Positions 49,683 through 63,011 of a DNA stretch of 64,000 bases are shown here, piece by piece. The stretch's first letter is position 1. Each line of letters opens with the position of its first letter. The notes beneath the pieces are model-generated. The model saw nothing but the letters and a program-made list of their open reading frames with translations. It ran no database searches and was not told where the DNA came from. Made by a program: the position numbers and the translations under genes. This stretch comes from Mycobacterium seoulense (GTDB taxonomy: Bacteria > Actinomycetota > Actinomycetes > Mycobacteriales > Mycobacteriaceae). Where the stretch lies: contig NZ_AP022582.1 in assembly GCF_010731595.1 (NCBI RefSeq), positions 1,488,001-1,552,000 of the forward strand. Direction: 5' to 3'.

Positions 49683-50601
49683 CGGGGATCGCCTGCTCGG
49701 CGGCTACGACCCGAACGCCGGCCGCAGCGCCCACGTGGCCTCGCGGCCGAAGCTGATCCCGGTGCCCTCCCTGCTGCGCGCGCTGCTGTCCGAACACCTG
49801 GATCCGGGTTACGCCGCGGCGGCCGCCAAACGCGCCGACGCCGCCCCGGATGCCGGTCGGCGCCGACGCGCCGCCGACTGGCTTTGGCAGGCGTTGGCGG
49901 CGCTGCTGATCGCCACGGTCTTCGCGGCCGCGGTCGCCCAGGCACGCTCGGTGGCCCCCGGTGTGCGCTCGGCACAGCAGCTTCTGCTGGGCAACGTGCG
50001 CTCGGCGGAGAACGCCGCGACGACACTCGCCCAGCGGCGCAGCGCGCTGTCCGCGCGAGTGGACGACGTGCAGCGCCGCGCGCTGGCCGACGACGCCGAA
50101 GGGCAGCGGCTATTGGCGCGCCTCGACGCCCTCGGCCTGGCGGCGGCCAGCACGGCGGTGATCGGCCCGGGCCTGAAGGTGACCGTGACCGATCCGGGCG
50201 CCAGCCCGAACCTTTCCGACGTGTCCAAGCAACGAGTCAGCGGCAGCAGGCAGATCATCCTGGACCGGGATCTGCAGCTCGTCGTGAATTCGTTGTGGGC
50301 GAGCGGCGCCGAGGCGATTTCGGTCGGCGGCGTCCGCATCGGGCCCGACGCGACCATCCGGCAGGCCGGCGGGGCGATCCTGGTCGACAACAACCCGACC
50401 CGCAGCCCGTACACGATCCTTGCGGTGGGGCCGCCACGGGCGATGCGGGACGCCTTCGACCAGAGCGCGGGCCGACAGCGCCTCAAGCTGCTCGAGGCCT
50501 CCTACGGCGTCGTCGTCACCGTGGACGCCGCCGACGGGCTGACGCTCCCCGCCGGATCGATCAGGGATATCAAGTTCGCCAAACAGATTGGGCCACAGTG
50601 A
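49675..50601 (+). CDS. DUF881 membrane-anchored protein (Rv1823 orthologue)
   Basis: 308 residues from GTG 49675, overlapping the pgsA2 stop by 8 bases. Cytosolic N-terminus, one membrane helix near residues 75-95 ([20 protein letters not shown]), a coiled-coil stretch and an extracytoplasmic DUF881 domain ([32 protein letters not shown]). Resembles the division-linked YlxX/YlxW proteins of Gram-positives. Works with the next two genes, which are always neighbours. Confidence 0.92.
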   Translation: MADGDRLLGGYDPNAGRSAHVASRPKLIPVPSLLRALLSEHLDPGYAAAAAKRADAAPDAGRRRRAADWLWQALAALLIATVFAAAVAQARSVAPGVRSAQQLLLGNVRSAENAATTLAQRRSALSARVDDVQRRALADDAEGQRLLARLDALGLAAASTAVIGPGLKVTVTDPGASPNLSDVSKQRVSGSRQIILDRDLQLVVNSLWASGAEAISVGGVRIGPDATIRQAGGAILVDNNPTRSPYTILAVGPPRAMRDAFDQSAGRQRLKLLEASYGVVVTVDAADGLTLPAGSIRDIKFAKQIGPQ

Positions 50602-50659
50602 GAAAAGTCCTCCTCGGCAGACGGCGCCCCGTGTGCGAGTCCCGGACGGGGAATCGAGC

Positions 50660-50992
50660 ATGATCGGCATCGCCGCGCTGGCGATCGGCATCGTGCTCGG
50701 CCTGGTTTTTCACCCCGCGGTGCCCGAGGTCGTGCAGCCGTACCTGCCCATCGCGGTCGTCGCGGCGCTCGACGCGGTGTTCGGCGGCCTGCGCGCCTAT
50801 CTGGAGCGGATCTTCGACCCCAAAGTGTTCGTGATCTCGTTCGTGTTCAACGTTTTCGTGGCCGCTCTGATCGTCTATGTGGGCGACCAACTGGGGGTGG
50901 GCACGCAGTTGTCCACGGCGATCATCGTGGTGTTGGGCATCCGCATCTTCGGCAATGCCGCCGCGCTGCGGCGCCGGTTGTTCGGGGCGTGA
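50660..50992 (+). CDS. small basic protein Sbp (DUF1290, Rv1824 orthologue)
   Basis: 110 residues from ATG 50660, three hydrophobic helices and the family sequence AALDAVFGGLRAYLERIFDP. Sbp-type proteins lie next to DUF881 and division genes in Gram-positive bacteria. Fits the ylxW-sbp-ylxX cluster. Role unproven, perhaps envelope or septum. Confidence 0.92.
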   Translation: MIGIAALAIGIVLGLVFHPAVPEVVQPYLPIAVVAALDAVFGGLRAYLERIFDPKVFVISFVFNVFVAALIVYVGDQLGVGTQLSTAIIVVLGIRIFGNAAALRRRLFGA

Positions 50993-51008
50993 CCGGGATG
51001 GGGCCAGC

Positions 51009-51848
51009 ATGAGCCAGGACCCGCCGGACGGCGCCGCCGAAAGCCGGGAAGCGGCAAGCCGCGCGCAGCACGGCCGCCATGAACTGCCGACGAACAGCCC
51101 CCGCCCGGAGATCGGGCCGGTACGCCGGACGGGACTTTCCGGGCTGGTCCGTGGCGGCCGGTCCCGCATGGCGTTCGGGACGTTGGCGGTCCTGCTGTGT
51201 CTGCTGCTGGGCGTCGCCATCGTCACGCAGGTCCGCCAGAACGAGTCGGGCGACTCGCTGGAAACCGCGCGCCCCGCGGACTTGTTGGTGCTGCTGGATT
51301 CGTTACGGCAGCGGGAGGCCACCCTCAACGCCGAAGTGAACGAATTGCAGAAAACGCTGAATTCGCTTCAGGCGTCCGGTAACAACGACCAGGCCGCCAT
51401 TGCGGCCGCGCAGGCCCGGCTGGCGGCGCTGTCCATCTTGGCCGGCGCCGTGGGGGCCACCGGGCCGGGCGTCACCGTCACGATCGACGACCCGGGGCCC
51501 GGGGTCGCACCGGAGGCGATGCTCGACGTGGTCAACGAACTGCGGGCCGCCGGCGCGGAGGCGATCGAGATCAACGATGCGCACCAGTCGGTGCGCGTAG
51601 GCGTGGACACCTGGGTGGTGGGCATGCCCGGCTCGCTGACCATCGACGCCAAGACGCTGTCACCCCCGTATTCCATTCTGGCGATAGGCGATCCACCCAC
51701 CCTGGCCGCGGCGATGAACATTCCGGGCGGCGCGGAGGACAGCATCAAGCGCGTGGGGGCGAGGATGTCCGTCCGGCAGGCCGACCGGGTGGACGTGACC
51801 ACCTTGCGACAACCAAAACCGCACCAATACGCTCAGCCCGTCAAGTGA
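51009..51848 (+). CDS. DUF881 membrane-anchored protein (Rv1825 orthologue)
   Basis: 279 residues from ATG 51009. Disordered N-terminus (to ~50), one membrane helix ([20 protein letters not shown]), coiled coil ([20 protein letters not shown]) and DUF881 domain ([15 protein letters not shown]). Paralogue of the gene at 49675, with sbp between them. Confidence 0.92.
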   Translation: MSQDPPDGAAESREAASRAQHGRHELPTNSPRPEIGPVRRTGLSGLVRGGRSRMAFGTLAVLLCLLLGVAIVTQVRQNESGDSLETARPADLLVLLDSLRQREATLNAEVNELQKTLNSLQASGNNDQAAIAAAQARLAALSILAGAVGATGPGVTVTIDDPGPGVAPEAMLDVVNELRAAGAEAIEINDAHQSVRVGVDTWVVGMPGSLTIDAKTLSPPYSILAIGDPPTLAAAMNIPGGAEDSIKRVGARMSVRQADRVDVTTLRQPKPHQYAQPVK

Positions 51849-51876
51849 GCAATCACCCAACAGAACAGGACTACTC

Positions 51877-52275
51877 GTGAGCGATATCCCACCGGACCTG
51901 CACTACACCGCCGAACACGAGTGGGTTCGCCGCAGCGGTGAGGACACTGCGCGGGTCGGAATCACCGACTTCGCCCAGTCGGCACTGGGTGACGTCGTCT
52001 TTGTTCAGCTGCCCGAGGTGGGCACCGAACTGACCGCGGGTGAATCGTTCGGAGAGGTCGAGTCGACGAAATCGGTCTCGGACCTGTACGCGCCGGTGTC
52101 GGGCACGGTGTCCGCGGTCAACGCCGACCTGGAGGGCAGTCCGCAGCTGGTCAACTCCGACCCGTACGGGGCCGGGTGGTTGCTGGACGTCCAGGTGTCG
52201 GACGTCGCCGCGTTGGAGTCGGCCATTTCGTCGTTGCTCGACGCCGAGGCCTACCGCGGAACACTGACCGAATGA
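51877..52275 (+). CDS. gcvH: glycine cleavage system H protein
   Basis: 132 residues from GTG 51877. Lipoyl carrier protein; Lys65 in VESTKSVSD is the lipoylation site, inside the hallmark [12 protein letters not shown] shuttles the aminomethyl group between GcvB (P), T and L. Separated from gcvB by garA and three regulators. Matches Rv1826. Confidence 0.96.
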   Translation: MSDIPPDLHYTAEHEWVRRSGEDTARVGITDFAQSALGDVVFVQLPEVGTELTAGESFGEVESTKSVSDLYAPVSGTVSAVNADLEGSPQLVNSDPYGAGWLLDVQVSDVAALESAISSLLDAEAYRGTLTE

Positions 52276-52528
52276 CGATTGCTAATGTGCCTGCCAGCCC
52301 CGCGCGGCGACGCGAGCGGCGCGGCAGGCCGGCGGGGGGAAGGCGGGCACTCGGTCTTGCGATCGTCGGGTGGGGGGCACATTGCAGACCTATGCGCGGT
52401 ACCGTCGACACATCGACACTTGAAGGCACCGGTCTCGGTAATCGGCAGTACCGGGCGGAGAAACCCAGCGAGCAGCCGGCCGAGCGGCCCGGTCAGACAA
52501 CGCCACAGCGGCCAGTGAGGAGCAGCGC

Positions 52529-52999
52529 GTGACGGACATGGACAACGACCAGACCTCTGACGAAGTCACGGTGGAGACGACCTCGGTCTTCCGTGCCGAC
52601 TTCCTCAATGAGCTCGACGCCCCCGCGCAGGCGGGCACCGAGAGTGCGGTATCCGGGGTGGAAGGCCTCCCGGCGGGCTCGGCGCTGTTGGTCGTCAAGC
52701 GGGGACCGAACGCCGGGTCGCGCTTCTTGCTCGACCAGCCCATCACGTCGGCCGGTCGGCATCCCGACAGCGACATCTTCCTCGACGACGTCACCGTCAG
52801 CCGCCGCCACGCCGAATTCAGGTTGGAAAACAACGAATTCAGCGTGGTCGATGTCGGTAGCCTTAACGGGACCTACGTCAACCGGGAGCCCGTCGACTCG
52901 GCGGTGCTCGCCAACGGCGACGAGGTGCAGATCGGCAAGTTCCGCTTGGTGTTTTTGACCGGGCCCAAGCAGGGTGAGGATGGAGGATCCGGAGGCTAG
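52529..52999 (+). CDS. garA: FHA-domain metabolic regulator GarA
   Basis: 156 residues from GTG 52529. The N-terminal phospho-switch ETTSVF holds the paired Thr (17 and 18 here; 21 and 22 in M. tuberculosis) that PknB/PknG phosphorylate. The FHA domain follows ([29 protein letters not shown]). Unphosphorylated GarA inhibits 2-oxoglutarate decarboxylase and glutamate dehydrogenase and activates glutamate synthase. Its stop shares one base with the next gene's start. The 253 bases before it carry no supported gene. Confidence 0.96.
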   Translation: MTDMDNDQTSDEVTVETTSVFRADFLNELDAPAQAGTESAVSGVEGLPAGSALLVVKRGPNAGSRFLLDQPITSAGRHPDSDIFLDDVTVSRRHAEFRLENNEFSVVDVGSLNGTYVNREPVDSAVLANGDEVQIGKFRLVFLTGPKQGEDGGSGG

Positions 53000-53754
53000 T
53001 GAGCGCACCCGATAGCCCGGCACTGGCCGGGATGTCGATCGGGACGGTCCTGGAACTGTTGCGGCCGGACTTTCCCGACGTCACGATCTCCAAGATTCGC
53101 TTCTTGGAGGCCGAGGGACTGGTCACGCCACAGCGCGCCGCGTCCGGCTATCGGAGATTCACCGCATACGACTGCGCCCGGTTGCGCTTCATCCTGACCG
53201 CGCAGCGCGATCATTACCTGCCGCTCAAGGTCATCCGGGCGCAATTGGACGCCCAACCCGACGGGGAGCTACCGCCCTTCGGCTCGCCCTACGCCGCGCC
53301 GCGCCTGGTGTCGGTGGCGGGGGTGGGGGAGGCCGAACCGGGCCCCGGCGCCGGATCCGATACGGCCGCGGTGGCCCCGTCGAGCATCCGGTTGAGCCGC
53401 GAAGATCTGCTGGAGCGCTCCGGGGTGGACGGCGACCTGTTGACGGCGCTGTTGAAGGCGGGGGTGATCACCACCGGCCCGGGCGGCTTCTTCGACGAGC
53501 ACGCCGTCGTCATCCTGCAATGCGCGCGGGCGCTGTCGGACTATGGCGTGGAGCCGCGGCATCTGCGCGCTTTCCGCTCGGCGGCGGACCGGCAATCGGA
53601 CCTGATCGCCCAAATCGCCGGGCCGGTAGTCAAAGCCGACAAGGCCGGCGCCCGCGATCGCGCCGACGACTTGGCCCGTGAGGTGGCGGCCCTTGCCATC
53701 ACCTTGCACACGTCGTTGATCAAATCCGCCGTTCGCGACGTTCTGCATCGCTGA
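52999..53754 (+). CDS. MerR family regulator (Rv1828 orthologue)
   Basis: 251 residues from GTG 52999, preceded by GGAGG and overlapping the garA stop. Winged helix [28 protein letters not shown] is of MerR type; the C-terminal part ([21 protein letters not shown]) forms a second domain instead of a metal site. Translational coupling to garA suggests a shared metabolic signal. Confidence 0.92.
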   Translation: MSAPDSPALAGMSIGTVLELLRPDFPDVTISKIRFLEAEGLVTPQRAASGYRRFTAYDCARLRFILTAQRDHYLPLKVIRAQLDAQPDGELPPFGSPYAAPRLVSVAGVGEAEPGPGAGSDTAAVAPSSIRLSREDLLERSGVDGDLLTALLKAGVITTGPGGFFDEHAVVILQCARALSDYGVEPRHLRAFRSAADRQSDLIAQIAGPVVKADKAGARDRADDLAREVAALAITLHTSLIKSAVRDVLHR

Positions 53755-53859
53755 GGACTAGACTTCGTCGATAGCTTGGTTTTCGGCGGCAGAGCGAGAA
53801 TTCGGCGTCGTCGTTGCGCCAAGAACCGACACGGCAGCACATGCGGAGGGCAGACACAA

Positions 53860-54354
53860 ATGGGCGAAGTTCGTGTTGTCGGCATTCGCGTGGAGCAGCC
53901 GCAGAACCAGCCGGTCCTGTTACTGCGCGAGACCGACGGTGACCGATACCTGCCGATCTGGATCGGTCAATCGGAGGCTGCCGCCATCGCGCTCGAGCAG
54001 CAGGGGGTCGAGCCGCCCCGCCCGCTCACACACGACCTGATCAGGGATGTCATTGCCGCGCTTGGCCATTCGCTGAAAGAGGTGCGGATCGTCGACCTGC
54101 AAGAGGGCACCTTCTACGCCGACCTGGTCTTCGACCGCAATATCACTGTGTCGGCGCGACCCTCGGATTCGGTCGCCATAGCGCTGCGGGTGGGCGTTCC
54201 CATCTACGTCGAGGAGGCCGTGCTGGCCCAGGCCGGCCTGCTGATCCCCGACGAGACCGACGAAGAGGGGGGCACCACCGTCCGCGAGGACGAGGTGGAG
54301 AAGTTCAAGGAATTTCTCGACAGCGTGTCTCCCGACGATTTCAAGGCCACCTAG
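53860..54354 (+). CDS. bifunctional nuclease family (DUF151) protein, Rv1829 orthologue
   Basis: 164 residues from ATG 53860, GGAGGG upstream. The DUF151 core is PVLLLRETDGDRYLPIWIGQSEAAAIA and RPSDSVAIALRVGVPIYVEEAVL, followed by an acidic tail. Family members have RNase/DNase activity in vitro; physiological role unknown. It lies between two MerR genes in all mycobacteria I know. Confidence 0.92.
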   Translation: MGEVRVVGIRVEQPQNQPVLLLRETDGDRYLPIWIGQSEAAAIALEQQGVEPPRPLTHDLIRDVIAALGHSLKEVRIVDLQEGTFYADLVFDRNITVSARPSDSVAIALRVGVPIYVEEAVLAQAGLLIPDETDEEGGTTVREDEVEKFKEFLDSVSPDDFKAT

Positions 54355-54658
54355 TCGGTTTTGCGGGCGGTTGCGGGCCCGTCGGGCGGCGTCCTACTGG
54401 CTTCGCGGGGCGCCCGGGACGCGTACTAACCTGGGCGTCGACATCACGGATCCGTCTCAACTGGCGGTGGGATGTCGACACGCCTGGCGGATAGCGCGCC
54501 CAGTTAGCCCGGCGGCGGCCATACTTTGATCACGACTTAAGGGCGCGGTAGCTATCGAACAGCGTAAGCTCTCAAGCACTCGGGCCCGAGCAAACGTGGC
54601 TGCGACGCAGCCAGTGACGCAGCTGGAAACGAAAGCGCGATCGGCGAGAGGAAGCACC
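54355..54658. other. 304-base intergenic region upstream of the second MerR gene
   Basis: No gene seen. A 9-base perfect inverted repeat, GTCGACATC at 54437-54445 and GATGTCGAC at 54471-54479, separated by 25 bases, could be a regulator site or weak terminator. Confidence 0.35.
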
Positions 54659-55264
54659 GTGGGCGAGCAGCCACGCCAAGAACAGCTGGACCTAGCTGAC
54701 CACGCGACCACCGCGCCGGAAGCGCCCGTGCAGCCCGGGCTGTTCCCCGACGACTCCGTGCCCGACGAACTCGTCGGGTACCGCGGCCCGAGCGCCTGCC
54801 AGATCGCCGGTATCACCTACCGTCAGCTGGATTACTGGGCGCGCACGTCGCTGGTGGTGCCGTCGATCCGCAGCGCGGCGGGCTCGGGCAGCCAGCGGCT
54901 CTACTCGTTCAAGGACATCCTGGTCCTCAAGATCGTCAAGCGGCTGCTCGACACCGGGATCTCGCTGCACAACATCAGGGTCGCGGTCGATCATCTGCGC
55001 CAGCGCGGCGTGCAGGACCTGGCCAACATCACGTTGTTCTCCGACGGCACCACGGTTTATGAATGCACGTCGGCCGAAGAGGTCGTCGACCTGCTCCAGG
55101 GCGGGCAGGGCGTCTTCGGCATCGCGGTGTCCGGCGCCATGCGCGAGCTGACCGGGGTCATCGCCGACTTCCCCGGCGAGCGGGCCGACGGGGGCGAGTC
55201 GATCGCCGCCCCGGAAGACGAGCTGGCCTCCCGGCGCAAGCACCGCGACCGCAAGATCGGTTAA
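54659..55264 (+). CDS. MerR family regulator (Rv1830 orthologue)
   Basis: 201 residues from GTG 54659 (GAGAGGAAG upstream). [27 protein letters not shown] is the MerR-type recognition domain, followed by [31 protein letters not shown]. Conserved in all mycobacteria (Rv1830), where it has been linked to growth control. A longer frame to 54596 lacks a family-like N-terminus. Confidence 0.92.
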   Translation: MGEQPRQEQLDLADHATTAPEAPVQPGLFPDDSVPDELVGYRGPSACQIAGITYRQLDYWARTSLVVPSIRSAAGSGSQRLYSFKDILVLKIVKRLLDTGISLHNIRVAVDHLRQRGVQDLANITLFSDGTTVYECTSAEEVVDLLQGGQGVFGIAVSGAMRELTGVIADFPGERADGGESIAAPEDELASRRKHRDRKIG

Positions 55265-55301
55265 GCGGACCGGCGCGGCCCGGCCGGGTAAACTGGGTCA
55301 C

Positions 55302-55525
55302 GCATCGCACTCGTGCGGGAGAGTTCCGTGGCGGCCAGCCACGGACGCCGAAGGAGCAACACCTCTCCGCTAACCTCTCAGGCACCCGGACCGCGCGAGT
55401 TAACGATGCCTCTGGAAAGCGGTGCCGACCCCTAGCGGTCGGCGCCCGCCGATGGGGAAAGGCGCTCAGACACCAACGGGCGCCGAATCTCTCAGGCGCC
55501 CGGCGAACGGGTGAAGACAGAGGGA
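55302..55525 (+). ncRNA. tandem glycine riboswitch upstream of gcvB
   Basis: Two aptamers in series. The first runs about 55306-55400 with GCGGGAGAG, CGCCGAAGGAGCAA and CTCTCAGGCACCCGGACCG. The second, about 55405-55520, has CTCTGGAAAGCGG, CGCCGATGGGGAAAGGCGC and CTCTCAGGCGCCCGGCGAAC, then GACAGAGGGAGAGG. These are the conserved glycine riboswitch parts. In this gene class glycine binding switches gcv genes on. About 55 bases remain before the gcvB start for the expression platform. Confidence 0.93.
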
Positions 55526-55581
55526 GAGGGCGGTAGTCCCTTCCTTCTGCACCTTTGTCGACGCCACCAGGAGTTTCGCCA

Positions 55582-58419
<2,838 letters not shown>

Positions 58420-58442
58420 ATCCGCGTGGCCCGCGACGCGGG

Positions 58443-59315
58443 TCAGCCGAAACGCTCGATGATGGCCGCCGCGATTTGATCCGGGGCGTCCTCCTGGATG
58501 AAGTGCTTGGCCGTGGGCAATTCGACCAGGACATGGTCGGGAAACGCGGCGCGCATGCGCGGAAGGGTGGGGCCGGGGCGGAACGCGAAATCCTTCATCC
58601 CCCAGACGAACAGGGCGGGTTTGGCACCCAGCTTGGCCGGTACCTCCCGGGCGAGTCGCGCCAGTAGCGGGGCGGCGGCCAGGATCTGCTTGGGCATCTC
58701 CGCGACGCCTCTGCGGGCGTCGGGGCTGGGCTGCACCGCGCGGTAATGCTGCATCACCGCGTCGCTTGGGCGGTGTTCGGTGCCCGCCGGGATCAGGCGT
58801 TCGACGAAGAAGTTGCGGTGCAGGATCGCGTATTGCAGCGGCGGACTGGACATCACCCGGCTGAACATCTTCGTCGTGAATTCGTCGGTGGGCCAGAACC
58901 AGGTGTTGCCGAGGATGACGCCGCGCACCCGGTCGGCACGCTCCACCGCGACCGCCATGCTGACGGGGCCACCCCAGTCCTGGCCCATCGTCACGAAGTC
59001 GTCCAGGCCGAGGTGGTCGACCAACTCGCCGACCACCCGGGCGTGCTCGTCGACCTTGTACCCGAACCCCGCGGGTCGATCGGAAAGCCCGAACCCCAGA
59101 TAATCCGGTGCGACGCAGCGGAACCTGTCACGCAGCGCGATGACGATGTTGCGATACAGGAAGCTCCACGTCGGGTTGCCGTGGCACAGCAGCAGCGGCG
59201 GCCCTGTGAAACCGGCGGGGCCTTCGTCGATGTAGTGCACGCGCCCCTGGGAACTGTCGAACCAGCGCGACTCGAACGGATAGAGCTTGGGGTCGGGGGT
59301 GAAATCGATGGTCAT
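58443..59315 (-). CDS. dmbC: haloalkane dehalogenase (DmbC type, Rv1833c)
   Basis: 290 residues from ATG 59315. Alpha/beta hydrolase with nucleophile Asp113 in MGQDWGGP, Trp114 beside it as halide ligand, oxyanion HGNPTW (Asn47), and the catalytic His in AKHFIQED. Matches the subfamily III dehalogenase Rv1833c. Natural substrate unknown. Converges on gcvB with 23 bases between. Confidence 0.92.
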   Translation of the reverse strand: MTIDFTPDPKLYPFESRWFDSSQGRVHYIDEGPAGFTGPPLLLCHGNPTWSFLYRNIVIALRDRFRCVAPDYLGFGLSDRPAGFGYKVDEHARVVGELVDHLGLDDFVTMGQDWGGPVSMAVAVERADRVRGVILGNTWFWPTDEFTTKMFSRVMSSPPLQYAILHRNFFVERLIPAGTEHRPSDAVMQHYRAVQPSPDARRGVAEMPKQILAAAPLLARLAREVPAKLGAKPALFVWGMKDFAFRPGPTLPRMRAAFPDHVLVELPTAKHFIQEDAPDQIAAAIIERFG

Positions 59316-59380
59316 GGCGCTCCTTCGCTAGCGCTCGCGATGCTAGGCGCCGACGGTGACAACACCGATCTCGTGCTTTT

Positions 59381-60634
59381 TCAGTACCTGCCGAACGCCA
59401 GGGCGACGTTGTGGCCACCGAACCCGAACGAATTGTTGATGGCGTACTGGTAGTTGCCGGGCCGCGGCTTCCCCGCCACCACGTCCAAATCGATCTGGGG
59501 GTCCAGGTTTTCCAGATTCAACGTCGGCGGAACGACCTGGTCGCGCAGCGCCAGCACGGTCAGTATCGACTCCACCGCGCCGACCGCGCCGACCGAGTGC
59601 CCGAGCGCGGATTTGGGTGCGTACACCGCCGGCTTGTTGCTGCCCAGCGCGTTGTTGATGGCCTTGCCCTCGGCCAGGTCACCGATCTGCGTTCCGGTGG
59701 CGTGGGCGTTGACGTGGTCGATGTCGTCAGGGGTGAGCCCGGCGAGCTGGATGGCGCGCGTCATCGCGTGCCCGGCGCGATTCCCGCTCGGGTCCGGCGC
59801 CACCATGTGGTAGCCGTCGGAGGTCACGCCGGCCCCCATCAGCCGGGCCAGGATGCGCGCCCCGCGCGCCTTGGCGTGTTCCTCGGTCTCGAGCACCATC
59901 AGGGCGCCGGCCTCGCCGAACACGAAACCGTCGCGGTCCTTGTCGAACGGGCGACAGGCGCCGGCCGGATTCGCGTTGTTCGTCGACATCACGATCCGCA
60001 TGTTCGCGAAGGCGGCGATGGGCACCGCCTCGATCCTGGTCTCGACGCCCCCGCAGATCGCGACGTCGGCCTCACCGAAAACGATCGCCTGCCAGGCGCG
60101 GGCGATCGCCTCCGAGCCCGACGCGCACGCTGACACCGGTGTCATCACGCCGGCCCTGGCGTGCCGTTCCAGCCCCACCGCCTGAGCGGCGGCGTCGGGC
60201 ATGTACTTGCTGACAGCCAGCGGCGAGACGGCCTTGACGCCGCGGGCGCGCAGGGTGTCGCGGGTGAACACCAGCTCCTCGCCGGAACCGAATCCGGTGC
60301 CGATGGACACCAGCAGGCGATTGTGGTCGACCTCGGGGGCGCCGGCGTTCTCCCACGCCCGCCGGTTGACGACCGCGGACATTCTCGCCAGGTAGCCCGT
60401 CCGGCGCAGCTCGGCCGGATTCAGCTCGCTGTCGAATTCCTCCAACAGGTGCCCGCCGATGCGGACCGGCAGGTCGAACTCCTCAACGAACGGGTCGTCG
60501 AGCTCACGGATTCCGCTTTGGCAGTCGAGCAACAACTTCCAGGTGGTCTCCGCATCCGTGGCCAATGCGGTGGTCATCGCCATCCCCGTGACGACGACGT
60601 TCGGAAGCGCCTGCCCAGTAATCAGATTCGTCAT
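59381..60634 (-). CDS. KasB-like beta-ketoacyl-ACP synthase, extra paralogue
   Basis: 417 residues from ATG 60634. Almost colinear with KasB of the FAS-II system: the start [29 protein letters not shown], Cys170 in [10 protein letters not shown], His in [10 protein letters not shown], Lys/His in [14 protein letters not shown] and the end [19 protein letters not shown]. Would extend long meromycolyl-ACP chains. In M. tuberculosis kasA/kasB lie elsewhere with acpM and fabD, and lipZ/Rv1835c occupy this place. It stands alone, so this is a third KAS, gained or duplicated. Confidence 0.92.
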   Translation of the reverse strand: MTNLITGQALPNVVVTGMAMTTALATDAETTWKLLLDCQSGIRELDDPFVEEFDLPVRIGGHLLEEFDSELNPAELRRTGYLARMSAVVNRRAWENAGAPEVDHNRLLVSIGTGFGSGEELVFTRDTLRARGVKAVSPLAVSKYMPDAAAQAVGLERHARAGVMTPVSACASGSEAIARAWQAIVFGEADVAICGGVETRIEAVPIAAFANMRIVMSTNNANPAGACRPFDKDRDGFVFGEAGALMVLETEEHAKARGARILARLMGAGVTSDGYHMVAPDPSGNRAGHAMTRAIQLAGLTPDDIDHVNAHATGTQIGDLAEGKAINNALGSNKPAVYAPKSALGHSVGAVGAVESILTVLALRDQVVPPTLNLENLDPQIDLDVVAGKPRPGNYQYAINNSFGFGGHNVALAFGRY

Positions 60635-60869
60635 TGCTGTCGTGGATCATCCTTTCGCAGCGCCACCCCGGCCGTCTTCACGGCCCCACGCGTCATCGGG
60701 GCACCCTCCCGACGGACAGGAGGGCGCTCGGCTCCGAACCTTCGCACGCTCCCCATAGCGCCGGCCGTGGAATCAACCTCGATCGAGCGTAGCGCCAACG
60801 TGGCGTCCCGCCCGTGAAGACCCCGCCGCGACGTTGGCGTTGCCGCTCTTACGCGAGCGTAGCCGGACC

Positions 60870-62903
60870 TCAGCTCAGAAAGGCGTTGATCGCCGCGGCG
60901 AGGTCGGGGGACGCCGACGTGGCAAGGCTCTGGTAGCCACCGCCGCTGAGCTGGGCCACGGCTTCCCACGTAGCCCGGTCCGGGTCGCCGCCGAAGTCGA
61001 TGACGTTCACCGCGATCGGTTTGGCCGGGTCGGCGCTCTTGCGGATGAAATCCTGCAACCCGGGGCCGTCCAGGCTCTGGTCGGTATGCGGGCCCGCCGT
61101 GACGACCAGAATCGAGTTGGTCTGCCCCGCGCGGTAATTCGCCTGCACGTCTTGGTAGATCATCCGCAGGGTGGTGAACGACACGGCCCCGCCGGCCGAC
61201 GAGTACTGCTTGTCCAACGCCGCCGTCAGCGCCGCCGAACGCGGCTGGCCGTTGACGGGGTCGCCGAGCGGCCCACCGGCCACCTCGGACCGTCCCTCAT
61301 GGCCGTCGAACGTCCACAACCCCACCACGGCGGTGGGCGGCAACGCCTTGATCTTGTCCTGAAGTGCCGCGATCACGTTCGCCAGCCGGGACTTCCCACC
61401 TTCCTGGCCGGGCATCGACTGGTCGAGCATGATGGTCGCCGCCAGTCCGCTCGACGGGGCCGCCATCGCCTCGGCAAGCGTGGCGCGCATCGCATCGTCA
61501 CCCACGGACAACGCCGGCGGCAGCGCCGGGAACGTGGTGACCGGGCTGCTCGGCGGCGTGACGCCGTTGACCCGGAAGCCGGCCTTGGCCAGCTTGGCGA
61601 GTTGGTCGGGCTTGCGCATGAAGCGGGCGAACTCGCTGGCCGCCGAGGTCTGCTCCTGCGTCAGCCACGAGCCGCTCAGCAGCACCGTGGGGTAGTCGGC
61701 GACCGGCACGGGTCCCTGCGGCAGCCAGGAAGCGAGCGCGCCCTTGGCGTCTGGCAGCGACTGCCCGCGCTGGAACAGCTGCTGCTCGGTGGTGATCACC
61801 GCGTGCACCGGCGCGGTCGCCGGGTCGCCGGGCTTGAGCAGCGCGTTCATCGCCTCCGTCAGCGAGTTGTCGGCCAGTTTGGGTTGGGCGCTCAGCAAGG
61901 TGCGCACCGCGCCGGTGCCCTGCGTCGCGGGCGCGCCGGGGGGCACCGTGCCCGCGGCCACCGCTTCCCCGGCCAGGAACGCCGCGTCGCCGTTGCCGTT
62001 CGTCGGCACGGCCAGCCGCAGCGACCCCCACGCCGGCAGGTTCAGGCCGGCCAACCCGCTGGGGTTGGTCTGCAGGCCGGGCAGCGCCGCCCAGTTCTGG
62101 CTGCCCAGGGCTGACGCGAGTTCCGGCCGGACGGCCAGTACCACCGGCGACGTCACCAGCGAGCGGCTGTCGGTGATCGTCTTCTGCGCCGTGGCCCCGG
62201 CGAGCCGCGCGGCCGAGACCGAGCTGCCCGGGATCCACAACGCCGGCTGCCCACCGAGCTCGGCGGGCCACTTGCCGATGAAACCGTTCAGGACGGCGTC
62301 CGAGCCCGCCGGTTTGACGCTTACCTCCATGCAGTGGTCGCCGACGGGGCCGGCCGAGGAGTTGTAGCTTTCCGCGGACTGCCGCACCACGTCGGCGATC
62401 GACGGGTCGGCGATGACGGCGACCGTCTCCTTGCCGCCCACGCAGCGCCCGGCGGCCTTGTGCGAGCGGTTGGACAGCGCGTCACCGAAGAAGCTCCACA
62501 GGATCACGGTGCCCACCACCACGATGACCGCGACCAGGGCCACGATCACGCCGATGCTGACTCCGCGGCGCCCGCCCTCGCTGCGATGACCGCCGCGCCA
62601 ATCGCCGAGTCCGCGGTGGCCGCGGCTGAACAGCGACGGCGAGGAGGCCGGCGGCTCGGACGCCGCCGGCCCCGGCTGCCGCGGCGGGAACTCCGGGTAC
62701 TCGTCGGCGGTGCCGTCTTCGAACGCGTCCTCGGCGTAGAGGTCTTCCCCGGCGGAGTAGTCGTCCGCCGAGAAGTCCTCGTCGGGCGGGTAGTGACCCT
62801 CGTCCGGGTAGTCGTCGGTGACGGGGTGACGGTCGTCCGGCTCGCCGCGTTGGTACGGCTCGTCGGCGGAGTCCTCAGGGTCGGGCAAACTGTGCCTACC
62901 CAT
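60870..62903 (-). CDS. VWA-domain and substrate-binding-like membrane protein (Rv1836c orthologue)
   Basis: 677 residues from ATG 62903. Acidic, disordered N-terminus (~115 residues, rich in Glu/Asp/Tyr), one membrane helix (GVSIGVIVALVAVIVVVGTVILW), a solute-binding-like region (AVIADPSIADVVRQSAESYN) and a C-terminal von Willebrand A domain with LDQSMPGQEGGKSRLANV replacing the classical DxSxS. The outside part faces the cell wall. Function unknown. Confidence 0.88.
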   Translation of the reverse strand: MGRHSLPDPEDSADEPYQRGEPDDRHPVTDDYPDEGHYPPDEDFSADDYSAGEDLYAEDAFEDGTADEYPEFPPRQPGPAASEPPASSPSLFSRGHRGLGDWRGGHRSEGGRRGVSIGVIVALVAVIVVVGTVILWSFFGDALSNRSHKAAGRCVGGKETVAVIADPSIADVVRQSAESYNSSAGPVGDHCMEVSVKPAGSDAVLNGFIGKWPAELGGQPALWIPGSSVSAARLAGATAQKTITDSRSLVTSPVVLAVRPELASALGSQNWAALPGLQTNPSGLAGLNLPAWGSLRLAVPTNGNGDAAFLAGEAVAAGTVPPGAPATQGTGAVRTLLSAQPKLADNSLTEAMNALLKPGDPATAPVHAVITTEQQLFQRGQSLPDAKGALASWLPQGPVPVADYPTVLLSGSWLTQEQTSAASEFARFMRKPDQLAKLAKAGFRVNGVTPPSSPVTTFPALPPALSVGDDAMRATLAEAMAAPSSGLAATIMLDQSMPGQEGGKSRLANVIAALQDKIKALPPTAVVGLWTFDGHEGRSEVAGGPLGDPVNGQPRSAALTAALDKQYSSAGGAVSFTTLRMIYQDVQANYRAGQTNSILVVTAGPHTDQSLDGPGLQDFIRKSADPAKPIAVNVIDFGGDPDRATWEAVAQLSGGGYQSLATSASPDLAAAINAFLS

Positions 62904-63011
62904 AGCGGTGCCCGTCGCCTTTCCGTTGATCCGTCCGACTTGTTGTCAACCCGCCGCTGATCTTAGTCACCAGCGGGCTCGATGCGTGGCGAGCCCGATT
63001 AAGGCACGAAC

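Noticed and set aside
52272..52532. Possible small ORF between gcvH and garA, starting in the gcvH stop
   Set aside because: Arg/Pro-rich, no family match, runs into the garA start; more likely garA leader.
60834..62114. 426-codon plus-strand frame across the VWA protein gene
   Set aside because: Shadow of the minus-strand Rv1836c orthologue.
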